Part shown: in pieces, positions 43,546 to 54,265 of the stretch | Position numbering within the stretch: the stretch's first letter is position 1 | Layout of the letters: each line of letters opens with the position of its first letter | Source of the DNA: Pseudomonadota bacterium | GTDB lineage: Bacteria; Pseudomonadota; Gammaproteobacteria; Steroidobacterales; Woeseiaceae | Length of the DNA stretch: 58,385 bases | Assembly: GCA_022574185.1 (NCBI GenBank) | Contig: JACZSM010000010.1 | Span: 1-58,385 of the forward strand | Direction of reading: 5' to 3' | Notes under the pieces: generated by a model | The model's database searches: none | What the model was told of the DNA's origin: nothing | What the model saw: the letters and a program-made list of their open reading frames with translations, nothing else | Translations under genes and position numbers: made by a program

Positions 43546-43962
43546 TCAGCTTCCCACGGCGGCCCCCAAGTGCCGCCAGATCACCTGTAAGCGCCGCCAC
43601 TCCTCATTTTTCCTCGATGTGCCACGCAATAGCTCGACAGATCTGCGCCCGTCACAGGCCTCAAATCGAAGCCAGGCGAATCCGTCCAATACCACGCTGC
43701 CATTTGCAAGTCTCGCGGACTGCCAGTCGCCGTTGTCATTACCCAGCTCAACGTCGCCATTGCTGTAGAGGCGGATGCGTCTGATGCGCTGATAACCGCT
43801 GGCAATCGCGACCAATTCCCGGCCACTGAATAGCAGCCAGAGGACGCATCCAGGCAATTGCATCATAGGATCCGCTTGCATTGTCAGGATCGTCACAAGT
43901 CCGAGAATTGTCATTACGCATCCGCTGCATAAGACGATCCCTCGCAATAATGGTTCAGGCAT
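43546..43962 (-). CDS. ygfX: YgfX (CptA) family membrane protein
   Basis: A 138-residue protein with two hydrophobic helices at the N-terminus (LLRGIVLCSGCVMTILGLVTIL and LPGCVLWLLFSGRELVAIASG) and a beta-rich end (IRLYSNGDVELGN, WLRFEACDGRRSVELLRGT). YgfX pairs with SdhE (YgfY) and was described in E. coli as a membrane toxin of that pair affecting cytoskeletal proteins. ATG 43962 overlaps the sdhE stop by eight bases. Confidence 0.75.
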   Translation of the reverse strand: MPEPLLRGIVLCSGCVMTILGLVTILTMQADPMMQLPGCVLWLLFSGRELVAIASGYQRIRRIRLYSNGDVELGNDNGDWQSARLANGSVVLDGFAWLRFEACDGRRSVELLRGTSRKNEEWRRLQVIWRHLGAAVGS

Positions 43963-44203
43963 CAGTTCTGTCGAGTATGTGCTCGATGACAAGGTCAAAA
44001 TCCGCGGCAGGTGTTTGCTTGTGCAACAGGTAACCTACAAGCTCCGGATCCGATAGTGCCAAAAGCGACCGAAACGCCACTTTTTCGGTGTCCCCGGCCT
44101 GCTCATAGTAATGTTCGAGATAGCCCAGCAACAGCTCGTCAAGCTCGCGCATGCCACGTCGACACTGCCACCTGAGTTTAGATCCTGACATTGGTTCGCT
44201 CAT
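43955..44203 (-). CDS. sdhE: FAD assembly factor SdhE
   Basis: An 82-residue protein that helps attach FAD to the SdhA flavoprotein. The RRGMRELDELLLGYLEHYY motif contains the conserved RGMxE. It lies upstream of ygfX and just after the sdhB end, which fits its role. A 21-base exact repeat covers its start region (44160-44180 and 44209-44229), and the N-terminus is longer than usual before the RGMRE motif (about 16 residues). Confidence 0.92.
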   Translation of the reverse strand: MSEPMSGSKLRWQCRRGMRELDELLLGYLEHYYEQAGDTEKVAFRSLLALSDPELVGYLLHKQTPAADFDLVIEHILDRTDA

Positions 44204-44229
44204 GCGACCGACACTGCCACCTGAGTTTA
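44160..44229. repeat. Exact 21-base direct repeat at the sdhE start
   Basis: CGACACTGCCACCTGAGTTTA occurs at 44160-44180, inside the first codons of sdhE, and at 44209-44229, just before its ATG. The copies are 49 bases apart. A short segmental duplication of the 5' end of the gene explains this best; the start codon used now lies between the copies. Confidence 0.75.
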
Positions 44230-44280
44230 CTTAACACCACCGTTATCGCGCCCATCGGGCGCTCCTGCCAGACCTTGCTA

Positions 44281-45063
44281 TCAATGCCGCCGCGCCGCAA
44301 GCATTTTCTTGGTTTCCGCAATGGCCCGCGCCGGGTTCAGTCCCTTCGGGCAAGTCTGTGTGCAGTTCATGATCGTATGGCAACGGTACAATCGGAACGG
44401 ATCCTCGAGCTCGTCGAGGCGCTCACCGGTCGCCTCATCGCGGCTGTCGACAAGCCAACGGTAGGCGGCGAGCAAGACAGCCGGACCCAGGAAACGATCG
44501 CTGTTCCACCAGTAGCTCGGGCAAGCCGTCGAACAACAGGCACAGAGAATACAGGCCGCTGGTTCGTCGATACGTTCCTGATCCTCCTTGCTCTGCAAGC
44601 GCTCGTGATTCGGCGGCGGCGGTGTGCGCGACTGCAGCCACGGCTTGATCGACGCATATTGCGCATAAAAATTGGTCATGTCGGGAACCAGATCCTTGAT
44701 CACGGGCATGTGGGGCAATGGGTAGACCCTGATTTTGCCTTTCACGTCATCAATCGACAGCGTGCACGCCAGCGTATTGCCACCGTCAATGTTCATTGAA
44801 CAGGAACCGCAAATGCCTTCCCGGCACGAACGGCGGAACGTCAACGTCGAGTCGATTTCATTCTTGATCTTGATCAAGGCGTCCAGGACCATCGGACCGC
44901 AGGTGTCCATGTCAACGTCGTAAGTGTCGACGCGTGGATTCTCGTCACTGTCGGGATCGTAGCGATACACGGCGAAACAGCGCACGTTTTTGGAGCCATT
45001 CGCAGCAGCGAAATGCTTGCCTTTCCGGATCCTGGAATTCTGCGGCAATCTAAATTCGGCCAA
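44281..45063 (-). CDS. sdhB: Succinate dehydrogenase iron-sulfur subunit
   Basis: A 260-residue subunit. The 2Fe-2S ligands are in [25 protein letters not shown]; the 4Fe-4S and 3Fe-4S ligands are in [17 protein letters not shown] and [23 protein letters not shown]. It carries electrons from SdhA to ubiquinone. It is the last gene of sdhCDAB, 55 bases after sdhA. Confidence 0.97.
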   Translation of the reverse strand: MAEFRLPQNSRIRKGKHFAAANGSKNVRCFAVYRYDPDSDENPRVDTYDVDMDTCGPMVLDALIKIKNEIDSTLTFRRSCREGICGSCSMNIDGGNTLACTLSIDDVKGKIRVYPLPHMPVIKDLVPDMTNFYAQYASIKPWLQSRTPPPPNHERLQSKEDQERIDEPAACILCACCSTACPSYWWNSDRFLGPAVLLAAYRWLVDSRDEATGERLDELEDPFRLYRCHTIMNCTQTCPKGLNPARAIAETKKMLAARRH

Positions 45064-45118
45064 GGTCTGTGCTCCTGATGGTCAACAAGGGCGCGAGCGT
45101 ATTCATGAATAGTCCAGG

Positions 45119-46903
45119 CTAGTACACGCGCGCTTTCGGTGGTACGGCTTCGACCTCATCGGTCATTGTTTCCTGGTGCACAGGGCGATAGTCGAACGAC
45201 ACCCGGCCACTCTCATCCAACCATGCGAGCGTGTGTTTCATCCAGTTCTCATCGTCCCGGTCCGGGTAATCTTCACGTGCATGCGCGCCACGACTTTCGA
45301 GCCGGTTCGCGGCCGACTGAATCGTCGCGGTCGCGTTCAGCATCAGGTTTTCGAGTTCCATGGTCTCGATCAGGTCGGTATTCCAGATTAGCGAACGATC
45401 CGAGATACGCAGGTCATCCAGTGAAGCAGCGGTCTGCACGAGAAGCTCGACACCTTCATCCAAAGAGTCACCGGTGCGGAATACCGCCGCATGATTTTGC
45501 ATGATTTTCTGCATCTCCAGTCGAATCTCGGCAGTTGGGCGACTGCCATCGGCATTTCTGAGCTTGTCGATGTGCTGCACGCTGTTCTGACCGGCGTCGC
45601 GCCCCAGCGGCCGATGCCGCGCACCCGGCGTCATGGTGTCGGCACAATGCTGCGCCGCCGCACGGCCGAAGACGACCAGGTCCAGCAATGAGTTCGATCC
45701 GAGGCGATTGGCGCCATGCACGGACACGCACGCCGCTTCGCCGATAGCCATCAGGCCCGGCACAACGGATTCGGCGTCGCCGTCGACGAGCGTAACAACC
45801 TCGCCTTTGTAATTCGCCGGAATGCCACCCATGTTGTAATGCACGGTCGGCAACACGGGCACCGGGTTCCGGGTCACATCGACGCCGGCGAAAATACGCG
45901 CCGACTCGGCAATGCCGGGCAATTGCTCTTCGATCACATCCGCCCCCAGGTGCTCGAGATGCAAGTAAATATGATCGCGGTGCTCGCCGACGCCGCGGCC
46001 CTCGCGAATCTCAATCGTCATCGAACGGCTAACGACGTCGCGCGACGCGAGATCCTTGGCATTCGGCGCATAGCGTTCCATAAATCGCTCGCCTTCGGAA
46101 TTTGTCAGAAAGCCACCCTCGCCCCGCACGCCCTCGGTAATCAACATTCCGGCACCGTAAATACCAGTCGGGTGGAACTGCACGAATTCCATGTCCTGCA
46201 GAGGCAGTCCGGCGCGAAGCACCATGCCGTTGCCGTCTCCGGTACAGGTATGTGCCGAGGTGCAGGAAAAATAGGCTCGTCCATAGCCGCCGGTGGCGAG
46301 AATGACCTGGTGTGACCGATACCGATGCAGGCGACCTGTCGCAAGATCAATCGCGACAACACCGCGGCAGGCACCATTCTCCATTATCAGGTCGATCGCA
46401 AAATACTCGATGAAGAATTCGGCATCATGTTTCAACGACTGCTGATACAACGCGTGCAACATCGCATGACCAGTTCGGTCAGCAGCAGCACAGGTTCGCT
46501 GCGCCGTGCCTTCGCCGAAATTCGTGGTCATGCCGCCAAATGGCCGTTGATAAATTCGGCCGTCGTCGGTCCTGGAAAACGGCACGCCATAGTGCTCAAG
46601 TTCGATCACGGCGTCCGCTGCCCCTTTGCACATGTATTCGATCGCGTCCTGATCGCCGAGCCAGTCGGATCCCTTGATCGTGTCGTACATGTGCCAGCGC
46701 CAGTCATCTTCGCCCATGTTGCCAAGTGCTGCACTAATGCCACCTTGTGCGGCAACGGTGTGACTGCGCGTTGGAAATACCTTGGTCACACAGGCCGTCT
46801 GGAATCCGCTCTGTGCCAAACCCAGAGTTGCTCGCAATCCCGCGCCTCCGGCACCAATGACGACGACGTCATAGCTATGCTCGATGAAGTCGTAGTCACT
46901 CAT
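45119..46903 (-). CDS. sdhA: Succinate dehydrogenase flavoprotein subunit
   Basis: A 594-residue protein with the FAD-binding start [21 protein letters not shown] and the covalent FAD His in [21 protein letters not shown]. The substrate region contains [21 protein letters not shown] and the end carries [18 protein letters not shown]. The start at ATG 46903 overlaps the sdhD stop by four bases. FAD attachment is helped by SdhE, encoded just downstream. Confidence 0.97.
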   Translation of the reverse strand: MSDYDFIEHSYDVVVIGAGGAGLRATLGLAQSGFQTACVTKVFPTRSHTVAAQGGISAALGNMGEDDWRWHMYDTIKGSDWLGDQDAIEYMCKGAADAVIELEHYGVPFSRTDDGRIYQRPFGGMTTNFGEGTAQRTCAAADRTGHAMLHALYQQSLKHDAEFFIEYFAIDLIMENGACRGVVAIDLATGRLHRYRSHQVILATGGYGRAYFSCTSAHTCTGDGNGMVLRAGLPLQDMEFVQFHPTGIYGAGMLITEGVRGEGGFLTNSEGERFMERYAPNAKDLASRDVVSRSMTIEIREGRGVGEHRDHIYLHLEHLGADVIEEQLPGIAESARIFAGVDVTRNPVPVLPTVHYNMGGIPANYKGEVVTLVDGDAESVVPGLMAIGEAACVSVHGANRLGSNSLLDLVVFGRAAAQHCADTMTPGARHRPLGRDAGQNSVQHIDKLRNADGSRPTAEIRLEMQKIMQNHAAVFRTGDSLDEGVELLVQTAASLDDLRISDRSLIWNTDLIETMELENLMLNATATIQSAANRLESRGAHAREDYPDRDDENWMKHTLAWLDESGRVSFDYRPVHQETMTDEVEAVPPKARVY

Positions 46904-47280
46904 GCGCCCAGTCCGATCTTTAGAATTGCGTAAATCGAGACGATCGCCACGAAAACATGAGCGAATCGAGATGCCATAAGCGACGTGACCTTGATCCATG
47001 ACTCGTGCACGTAATCCTCAACAACCACTTGCACGCCCAGACAGGAGTGATAAGCAAGGGTCACGCAAAACAGCGACAACAACACGGTGTTGAGGGGCTT
47101 AGCGATAAAGCCGACCGCACTCGCGTGCTCAAGGTTGCCCAGATTGGCAATTGATACGGCGAACCACAGCCCGAGCAAGATCAGCGCCACAGCCGAGACG
47201 CGCTGCCCCCACCAGTCGGCGGTACCGTCCTTTGCCGTTCCCAAGCCCAAAACACTGGCCATCGGCGTGCGCAGGCTCAT
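46900..47280 (-). CDS. sdhD: Succinate dehydrogenase membrane anchor subunit D
   Basis: A 126-residue membrane protein with three helices ([49 protein letters not shown], and the C-terminal [21 protein letters not shown]). The His in AYHSCLG and the Asp-Tyr (EDYVH) motif ligate heme b and quinone. It overlaps both neighbours by four bases. Confidence 0.92.
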   Translation of the reverse strand: MSLRTPMASVLGLGTAKDGTADWWGQRVSAVALILLGLWFAVSIANLGNLEHASAVGFIAKPLNTVLLSLFCVTLAYHSCLGVQVVVEDYVHESWIKVTSLMASRFAHVFVAIVSIYAILKIGLGA

Positions 47281-47654
47281 GCCAGGACCATCCAGAAACC
47301 AGCCGTCATCACGACCGAGGCGGCAAGTACGAACCAGGCGGAAGCATTGGCCTGATGCATCTCAAAGCCGCGGCCAGTATCCCAGAAGAGATGACGAACT
47401 CCATTCGCCAGATGAAAGGCGAACGCGTAACTCCAGCCAATCAGCAACAGGCGGCCAATCAAGGTCGACATCAGGTCTATGAACCGTGCGTAGTCAGCCT
47501 CGCCAGCCGCGGCATAGGCCAGCCAGGCAGCCAGTACAATCAGACCGATGGACATCGCCACACCGGTTGCCCGATGCAGGATTGACAGTGTCATCGTGAT
47601 CGGCCAGCGGTAGATCGAGATGTGCGGCGATAGTGGCCTGTCCGAATTACTCAT
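47277..47654 (-). CDS. sdhC: Succinate dehydrogenase cytochrome b556 subunit C
   Basis: A 125-residue membrane subunit that begins MSNSDRPLSPHISIYRWPITM, has SILHRATGVAMSIGLIVL (heme/quinone side) and HLANGVRHLFWDTGRGFE (heme His). ATG 47654 follows an AAGG site and matches the family start. It is the first gene of sdhCDAB; its promoter should lie between 47655 and 47796, shared with the divergent ygfZ. Confidence 0.92.
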   Translation of the reverse strand: MSNSDRPLSPHISIYRWPITMTLSILHRATGVAMSIGLIVLAAWLAYAAAGEADYARFIDLMSTLIGRLLLIGWSYAFAFHLANGVRHLFWDTGRGFEMHQANASAWFVLAASVVMTAGFWMVLA

Positions 47655-47796
47655 CTGACGCCTTATCGGGGTTGGCATCGCGGAAATCGGCCCTATTGTC
47701 TGTATCCTTGCTGGTCATGGCGAAATTATGCCAGACACGGCATCGGCCTGCATTAGGGACCGATCACATCAGCTACATAAATAAAGTCGATTCGAG

Positions 47797-48480
47797 ATGA
47801 AAGAAGCACCTTACTCCGCCATAGTCGCATGCGGCGACGATGCCTTTGAGTTTCTGCAAGGTCAATTGACTGCCGATATCGCAACTCTGGCTGGCGATGA
47901 GCAGATGAAAACGGCCTGGTGTAATCCAAAGGGCCGCGTCATATGCCTGATGACCGTGGCCGCAGCCGACAACGGATATACGCTGACATTGCCGACCGAG
48001 CTCGCCGACGAGGTCGTGCGACGCCTGACAATGTTCCGGTTTCGGGCAAAGCTGGAATTTGAAATACACGAAGTGACTGTTGACCAACTTGGCATCGAAA
48101 CCACAGTCGATGACTGGCTGCGCAACAGATTGCGGTCCGGGATCGCCGAAATCTGGCGCGATCAGTCCGAAAAATTCACGCCGCACATGCTGAACCTGGA
48201 TCTTCTCGGCGCCATCAATTTCGATAAGGGTTGTTATACAGGCCAGGAAGTCGTCGCGCGAACACACTATCGCGGCGCGACCAAACGCCGCTGCCTGCGA
48301 TTCGAATCGGCAGAACCGGTTGCTCCGGGCGACAAAGTCTCACATGACGGGCGTTCGGTCGGCGAAGTCGTCAATGCCATCGGCAACGACCTGCTCGCCG
48401 TCGTGCCCGTCGACAAAGCGGAGGAAGCACTGTCGGTGGGTCCGGTCGCATTGACGCACGTACCCCTGGACTATCTGTAG
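47797..48480 (+). CDS. ygfZ: Folate-binding protein YgfZ
   Basis: A 227-residue protein of the glycine-cleavage T fold. The signature FDKGCYTGQEVVARTHYRGATKRR contains the functional Cys. YgfZ helps repair or build iron-sulfur clusters with folate. It diverges from sdhC, which links it to the iron-sulfur enzyme next door. A GTAGGAGCC repeat lies just after its stop (48490). Confidence 0.92.
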   Translation: MKEAPYSAIVACGDDAFEFLQGQLTADIATLAGDEQMKTAWCNPKGRVICLMTVAAADNGYTLTLPTELADEVVRRLTMFRFRAKLEFEIHEVTVDQLGIETTVDDWLRNRLRSGIAEIWRDQSEKFTPHMLNLDLLGAINFDKGCYTGQEVVARTHYRGATKRRCLRFESAEPVAPGDKVSHDGRSVGEVVNAIGNDLLAVVPVDKAEEALSVGPVALTHVPLDYL

Positions 48481-48524
48481 GCGCCCGCCTGTAGGAGCCC
48501 GCCGTGTGGGGCTAACGGCGTGGA

Positions 48525-50012
48525 CTAGTCGAAGACTTCGGGTCGCATGTGCGGGAACAGCAATACATCGCGAATCGACGCGGAGTTTGTAAACAACATG
48601 ACGAGTCGGTCGATACCGATGCCGATGCCGGCAGTCGGCGGCATGCCGTACTCCAGCGCGCGCACATAATCATGATCGTAGGCCATTGCCTCGTCATTGC
48701 CGGCATCGCGACTTGCCGCCTGAGCCCGGAATCGCTCGGCCTGGTCCTCGGGATCATTAAGCTCTGAAAAACCGTTGGCAATTTCGCGTCCGGCGATAAA
48801 GAATTCGAATCGGTCTGCCAGAAACGAATCCTCGTCATTGCGTCGCGACAATGGTGAGACCTCGATCGGATACTGCGTAATGAAGGTTGGCTGGCGCAGA
48901 TGCTGCTCGCCAGTCTTCTCGAAAATTTCGATTTGCAGTTTGCCGGGACCGTAATTGTCCTTGATCGTGATACCCAGCTTGTCGCAAATGCCGACCAGAT
49001 AGTCCCGATCTCGCAATTTCGCTGTATCGATATCAGGATTGAACTTCGCAATCACTTCGGCAATCGTCATCCGCGCAAACCGCTGCGAAAAGTCGAACTC
49101 TTCGCCCTGATATTGAACGGTCGCGTCGCCGAGTACTGACTGCGCCATGCCGAGCAGCAGCGCCTCAACCATGTCGATCAGGTCTTCGTAATCGGCATAG
49201 GCCCGGTAGAGTTCCAGCATCGTGAACTCGGGATTATGCTGCGTAGACACACCTTCATTGCGGAAACTTCGATTGATTTCGTAGACGCGCTCATAGCCAC
49301 CGACAATGAGCCGCTTGAGATTCAATTCGGGAGCGATTCGCAAATACAAGGTCATATCGAGCGCATTGTGATGCGTTGTGAACGGGCGCGCGATCGCACC
49401 GCCTGGCGTCGTCTGCATCATCGGTGTTTCGACTTCAAGATAATCCTGCGCATCGAGGAATGCGCGAATATAGGCGACGATGGCCGATCGCGTGCGGAAT
49501 ACGTTGCGGCTGCCCTCGTTCATGATCAGGTCGACGTAACGTTGCCGATATCGTGTTTCCTGGTCTGCAAGACCGTGGAATTTCTCGGGTAACGGGCGCA
49601 ATGACTTCGTCAGCAAGCGCAGCTCGTCCGCCCTGACCGTCAGCTCGCCGGTCTTGGTCCGAAACAGCGTGCCTGTCGCTGCGACGATGTCGCCAACATC
49701 CCATTTCTTGAAGGCCTGGTAGCAACCCTCAACCAGCCGATCGCGCTCGAGTCGCACTTGAATCTGACCCGAACGATCCTGCAATTTGATGAAGCTCGCC
49801 TTGCCCATGACGCGCTTGACCATCATGCGCCCTGCGACGGCAACCTTTATATGTGCCTCCCGTAAAGTCTCATCGTCCTGGGCTTCGTAGGTCTTGTGCA
49901 ACTCTTCTGCCAGGGAATTGCGACGAAAATCATTGGGAAACGCATTGCCATGCTCGCGCATGGCGTCGAGCTTGCGCCGTCGTTCGGCGATGAGCCTACT
50001 GTCGTCTGCCAT
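48525..50012 (-). CDS. lysS: Lysyl-tRNA synthetase (class II)
   Basis: A 495-residue enzyme with the OB-fold anticodon domain ([28 protein letters not shown]), class II motif 2 ([20 protein letters not shown]) and motif 3 ([22 protein letters not shown]). Its start shares one base with the prfB stop (TAATG). The prfB-lysS pair is widespread. Confidence 0.97.
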   Translation of the reverse strand: MADDSRLIAERRRKLDAMREHGNAFPNDFRRNSLAEELHKTYEAQDDETLREAHIKVAVAGRMMVKRVMGKASFIKLQDRSGQIQVRLERDRLVEGCYQAFKKWDVGDIVAATGTLFRTKTGELTVRADELRLLTKSLRPLPEKFHGLADQETRYRQRYVDLIMNEGSRNVFRTRSAIVAYIRAFLDAQDYLEVETPMMQTTPGGAIARPFTTHHNALDMTLYLRIAPELNLKRLIVGGYERVYEINRSFRNEGVSTQHNPEFTMLELYRAYADYEDLIDMVEALLLGMAQSVLGDATVQYQGEEFDFSQRFARMTIAEVIAKFNPDIDTAKLRDRDYLVGICDKLGITIKDNYGPGKLQIEIFEKTGEQHLRQPTFITQYPIEVSPLSRRNDEDSFLADRFEFFIAGREIANGFSELNDPEDQAERFRAQAASRDAGNDEAMAYDHDYVRALEYGMPPTAGIGIGIDRLVMLFTNSASIRDVLLFPHMRPEVFD

Positions 50013-51107
50013 TAGAGCCCTTGTTTAAGACTGGCCTCGATGAACTCGTCGAGGTCACCGTCGAGCACAGCCTGAGTGTTACCGGTTTCGACGCCGGTAC
50101 GCAAATCCTTGATGCGACTCTGATCGAGAACGTAAGAGCGAATCTGACTACCCCAACCGACATCCGCCTTGTTCGCCTCTACAATCGATGCTTCGGCGCG
50201 ACGTTTCTGCATTTCAAATTCATACAGCTTCGCCTTGAGCTGGCTCATTGCACTCGCTTTGTTCTTGTGCTGCGAGCGGTCGTTCTGGCACTGCACAACA
50301 ATATTGGTTGGCAGATGCGTGATGCGCACGGCCGACTCGGTTCGGTTGACATGCTGGCCACCCGCGCCGCTGGCGCGGTACACATCGATTCGCAGGTCGG
50401 ATGGATTCAATTCAATGTCGATGTCGTCGTCGACTTCGGGCGCGACAAATACGGAAGCGAAAGACGTGTGTCTGCGATTGCCTGCATCAAAGGGCGACTT
50501 TCGCACGAGCCGGTGCACGCCGGTCTCGGTTCGCAGCCAACCATAGGCGTACTCGCCGACCACGTGTACGGTCGCGCTTTTGATACCGGCAACTTCACCC
50601 GCCGACGCCTCGATCACGTCTGTTTTGAAGCCGTGTGCTTCAGCCCAGCGCAGGTACATGCGCAAGATCATCTCGGCCCAGTCCTGTGCCTCGGTACCAC
50701 CGGCACCCGATTGAATATCGAGGTAGGCATTATTGATGTCCATCTCTCCGGAAAACATGCGGCGAAATTCCAGGCCGGCAAGTTGCTGTTCGAGGTCCTT
50801 GAGATCGGCGGCGACTTCGGCGACCGTGTCGGCATCGTCTTCATCGATAGCCAGGGTCAACAGCTGCCCGGCATCGTCGAGTCCTGACGTCAAATGGTCG
50901 ATAACGCTGACAACCAGATCGAGCTGCGCACGTTCCCGACCCAACGCCTGCGCACGTTCAGGCTTATCCCAGACGTCGGGCTGTTCGAGCTCGCGCTGAA
51001 CTTCGGTCAGGCGTTCCGCTTCGCCATCATAGTCAAAGATACCCCCTCAACGCGATTGTGCGTTCGGTGAGATCGACGATCAACTGTTTGATGGAACTCG
51101 TTTCCAT
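50012..51107 (-). CDS. prfB: Peptide chain release factor 2, with programmed +1 frameshift
   Basis: The gene is in two frames: 51107-51036 ([24 protein letters not shown], then TGA at 51035-51033) and 51034-50012. Skipping one base after CTT continues [16 protein letters not shown] and gives a 364-residue protein. The tripeptide anticodon SPF is in [19 protein letters not shown]; the GGQ loop is [22 protein letters not shown]2 ends translation at UGA and UAA and thereby controls its own synthesis at the in-frame UGA. Start and stop share one base with lysS. Confidence 0.96.
51033..51047 (-). promoter_or_regulatory. prfB +1 frameshift signal
   Basis: On the coding strand AGGGGGTATCTTTGAC is seen: an internal Shine-Dalgarno-like AGGGGG, three bases, then CTT TGA. 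This is the classic RF2 autoregulation site. Confidence 0.95.
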
Positions 51108-51149
51108 GGTTCTTTCTGCTACATCAGGCGCGGACGACGCGCGATCTTA

Positions 51150-52874
51150 TCATGCAGTCGCGTTTTGCAATGCGGATATTTGTTCGACGACCAATTGTGG
51201 CGTTTCGACACCGCGATACTCGTTGACGTCCAATTTGTAGGCGAGCTGCACGACGCCACGATACGACGGGCCAGCCTGGTTGAACGCAATTGCATCGATG
51301 GCAGCGCCGCCATCGGCGCGACGGACTCGCAGCTTGAGATGATTCTCGCCAACGGTGCGCTGTTCAAGAATCGTAAAGTCACCATTCCACAGAGGTTCGG
51401 GAAATCCCGATCCCCACGGTCCGGCCTCGCGCAACGATTTCGCAAACTGCAGGCAAAACGCCGATTCGGGCAGAACCCCATCGCTGACAATCGCACCACT
51501 GAAGTCGGCCTCGGGATACAGGCGCTCGAGCTGGTCGGAAACTGCCGTCGTGAAGTCCTGGTAGTGCTCTTCGGCAATCGTCAGCCCTGCTGCCATCGCG
51601 TGACCGCCGAAGCGGACGATCAGATCGGGATGCATGCTCGAGACTGCTTCCAGCAAATCCCGTACATGCACGCCCGGGATCGATCGAGCGGATCCTTTTA
51701 ACAGGCCTTCGGTTTCGCGAGCAAAGGCAATGACGGGTCGGTGACACCGTTCCCGGACCCGGGACGCAATGAGGCCAACCACACCCTGATGCCAGGATTG
51801 TTCGTAAACGCAAACGCAAGACGGCCACTTTTTTGCATCAATCGATTCGACGTAAGCGAACGCCTGCTCGCGCATCGTCGCTTCGATATTGCGACGCTCC
51901 TTGTTGATCTTATCGAGCTGGCGCGCGTACTGCTGCGCCGATGCGTCGTCATCAGTCAGCAGGCACTCGATTCCCACCGACATGTCATCAAGTCTGCCGG
52001 CGGCATTAATACGTGGCCCGGCGACGAAGCCAAGGTCGGTGCTGACTGTCTGTGTCAGTTGCCGCCCCGATTGCGTCAGCAGCGCGCGAATCCCGGCGAC
52101 CGCCATGCCTTTTCGTATGCGACTAAGACCCTGCTGGACGAGGATGCGGTTATTGTGATCAAGCGGCACAACGTCGGCGACAGTGCCCAACGCGACGAGA
52201 TCGAGATAGCGCGCAGGAATCTTCGCGGCACCTTGCTGCCCACCTTGCTCCAGTGCGCGACCCAGTGCCGCCATCAGGTAAAAAGCGACACCGACGCCTG
52301 CAAGATTGCGACTCGGAAATTTGCTGCCGGCAAGATTGGGATTGACAATCACCTCGGCAGCCGGCAATTCCGCGCCAGGCAGGTGGTGATCCGTTACGAG
52401 TACCGGGATACCATGCGCCTGTGCATCGCGCACACCCGCGACACTCGAAACGCCATTGTCGACCGTTACAATCAGTGCGGGTTCGCGACCCGCAGCCACG
52501 CGTACGATTTCGGGCGTCAGTCCATAGCCATATTCGAATCGATTTGGAACCAGGTAGCCGACATCCGCGAAACCATAGGCCCGCAGACAACGCAACATGA
52601 GCGCCGTGCTGGTGGCACCATCGACATCGAAATCGCCGATGACAATGATTCGCTGATCGCGTTTGCTCAGCAACAACTCGACGCCGGCGTCGATGTTGTC
52701 GAGCAGGCTGACTGGCGCGAGTCGCGCAAGACCGTAGTCGAGCTGTGCCACCGTTGTTACACCGCGCGTGGCATACAGTCGCGCAAGCACGGGATCCAGA
52801 CTGGACAACTCGGACATGACGGCTGGCTCTGGCGCCGTTCGCGTAACGATCGGTCGTGTAGCGTGCAAAGCCAT
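51150..52874 (-). CDS. recJ: Single-stranded-DNA-specific exonuclease RecJ
   Basis: A 574-residue DHH-family nuclease: IIVIGDFDVDGATSTALMLR, TVDNGVSS, VLVTDHHLPGAE (DHH), ARYLDLVALGTVADVVPLDHNNRILVQQGL and GGHAMAAGLTI (DHHA1). It degrades single strands 5'-3' in recombination and mismatch repair. ATG 52874 shares one base with the stop of the upstream RpfE-like gene. It lies 42 bases before prfB. Confidence 0.95.
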   Translation of the reverse strand: MALHATRPIVTRTAPEPAVMSELSSLDPVLARLYATRGVTTVAQLDYGLARLAPVSLLDNIDAGVELLLSKRDQRIIVIGDFDVDGATSTALMLRCLRAYGFADVGYLVPNRFEYGYGLTPEIVRVAAGREPALIVTVDNGVSSVAGVRDAQAHGIPVLVTDHHLPGAELPAAEVIVNPNLAGSKFPSRNLAGVGVAFYLMAALGRALEQGGQQGAAKIPARYLDLVALGTVADVVPLDHNNRILVQQGLSRIRKGMAVAGIRALLTQSGRQLTQTVSTDLGFVAGPRINAAGRLDDMSVGIECLLTDDDASAQQYARQLDKINKERRNIEATMREQAFAYVESIDAKKWPSCVCVYEQSWHQGVVGLIASRVRERCHRPVIAFARETEGLLKGSARSIPGVHVRDLLEAVSSMHPDLIVRFGGHAMAAGLTIAEEHYQDFTTAVSDQLERLYPEADFSGAIVSDGVLPESAFCLQFAKSLREAGPWGSGFPEPLWNGDFTILEQRTVGENHLKLRVRRADGGAAIDAIAFNQAGPSYRGVVQLAYKLDVNEYRGVETPQLVVEQISALQNATA

Positions 52875-53833
52875 CAATTCAGGACCGGCGCAGCGCGGCG
52901 CCAGAATCGCCAGGCGTGCGTCCGCAAAACGTCTGCCTCAACGCCGTCACGGAAAAACAACACGAGTCGACTCAGGCGTCGCGCATGCAACGCTTCGCGC
53001 AACTCGCGCAAGCACTCTTGCAGGGCCTCGACATCGTCAGCATCGAATGCAGGCACCGCCACAAAGCCGGCATCGGATGCGTCCAGGCAGGCCGCGATCG
53101 AGCCGGGCCATGAATCGACAACACCGGTTATGCTGTGCCAATAGCCTTTCGTCATCGGATCGTCCGCAAATAACGGCGGACACGGCTCCGCTTGCCGCTG
53201 CGGGGCGAAACCACCACCCCACAGCCATAAGGAGTTGATCGGGTGCCGTCCTTCCGCCTCGCGCTTCAGGTTGACGTCATGATCGTGCAGTGACATTTCG
53301 ACTTCGCCAATCAGCCGACGGTAGTCAGCCGCCTCAGTGCCTGACGGCATGAAATCGTTCGGCGACTGCTGATCGACCACATTGGCGGATGAAAGAGCTG
53401 TCGCCATCGGCTCATTGGAGCGCAAATAGCCATATGAACCTAATTGAATAAATCCAAACCGGCTGGCATCCGTCAGTGATTGCTGCAAATGGTCGAATAA
53501 TGTTCGCAGATGCGACGCTGGTACATCGTGACCGCCCAACGCGTGCAGACAAATATAATCAAGACGCGGTTCGAGATAGATCGGGTCCGCCGCAGCGATC
53601 CACACAGTCGGCTGATCACTGGTTTGTCCCCACAATCGCAAGGCGGCCAGTCCGTCGACCGGATACGGTAAATTGATCGCGCTGACCACACATTCGAGTA
53701 TCTCCCTGGGTTGCGGCGTTATCCGCAACGTGGATCGCGATAACCAGGCGCGTAATTTGGCATCTTGCAGGCGCCCGCCACGAACCGCGGGCAAAACGAC
53801 GATCGCGGTAGATTTATCATGGGTTTTCGTCAC
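52874..53833 (-). CDS. RpfE-type conserved protein
   Basis: A 319-residue protein of the 'regulatory protein, RpfE type' family, related to a phosphoglycerate-mutase-like fold. Seen motifs: IAAADPIYLEPRLDYICLHAL, NDFMPSGTEAADYRRLIGEVEMSLHDHDVN, HPINSLWLWGGG. In Xanthomonas rpfE lies next to recJ in the rpf region; here the two genes share one base (TGATG). No activity is established. The other rpf genes (rpfF, rpfC, rpfG) are not in the window. Confidence 0.75.
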   Translation of the reverse strand: MTKTHDKSTAIVVLPAVRGGRLQDAKLRAWLSRSTLRITPQPREILECVVSAINLPYPVDGLAALRLWGQTSDQPTVWIAAADPIYLEPRLDYICLHALGGHDVPASHLRTLFDHLQQSLTDASRFGFIQLGSYGYLRSNEPMATALSSANVVDQQSPNDFMPSGTEAADYRRLIGEVEMSLHDHDVNLKREAEGRHPINSLWLWGGGFAPQRQAEPCPPLFADDPMTKGYWHSITGVVDSWPGSIAACLDASDAGFVAVPAFDADDVEALQECLRELREALHARRLSRLVLFFRDGVEADVLRTHAWRFWRRAAPVLN

Positions 53834-53899
53834 AACGATTGCAGATCGACACGAGCTTTGTATGATGCGTGGTGACGCTGATGGTAACGGAAACAGGAA

Positions 53900-54265
53900 T
53901 TGAAATTCACACTTGAATCATCGACAGCCGTGACCATTCGCAGCGTGTCGGACCAGGAAATCCGTATCGGCGACCAGAGCTGGACGCATACGATAGCGTT
54001 GACGAACGACGGTATCCTCGATGGCTGGATTCACAGGCCCATGGAGGCGTTAGTCGAAAGCGATTTGGCGTTGCTGCTCGAGACAGGTCCCGAGTTGATC
54101 GTCCTGGGCACCGGCAACAAGTACATCCTGCCGCCAAGGGATCTCGTGTTTGCGCTGGCCCGCCGTGGTGTCGGCCTCGAAGTGATGGACACGCCGGCCG
54201 CCGCGCGCACGTTTAATGTTCTGATCAGTGAAAACCGACGTGTAGCGGCTTTGCTCTATTTATAA
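53900..54265 (+). CDS. Mth938-like (DUF498) domain protein
   Basis: A 121-residue protein with the DUF498/NDUFAF3 fold: RSVSDQEIRIGDQSWTHTIALTNDGIL, ELIVLGTGNKYILPPRDLVFALARRGVGLEVMDTPAAARTFNVLISENRRVAALLY. The fold is shared with human NDUFAF3, a complex I assembly factor; the bacterial role is not known. The TTG at 53900 is the only early start in frame and lies close behind an AGGA motif, so the true start is unsure. It diverges from the rpfE-recJ unit. Confidence 0.75.
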   Translation: MKFTLESSTAVTIRSVSDQEIRIGDQSWTHTIALTNDGILDGWIHRPMEALVESDLALLLETGPELIVLGTGNKYILPPRDLVFALARRGVGLEVMDTPAAARTFNVLISENRRVAALLYL

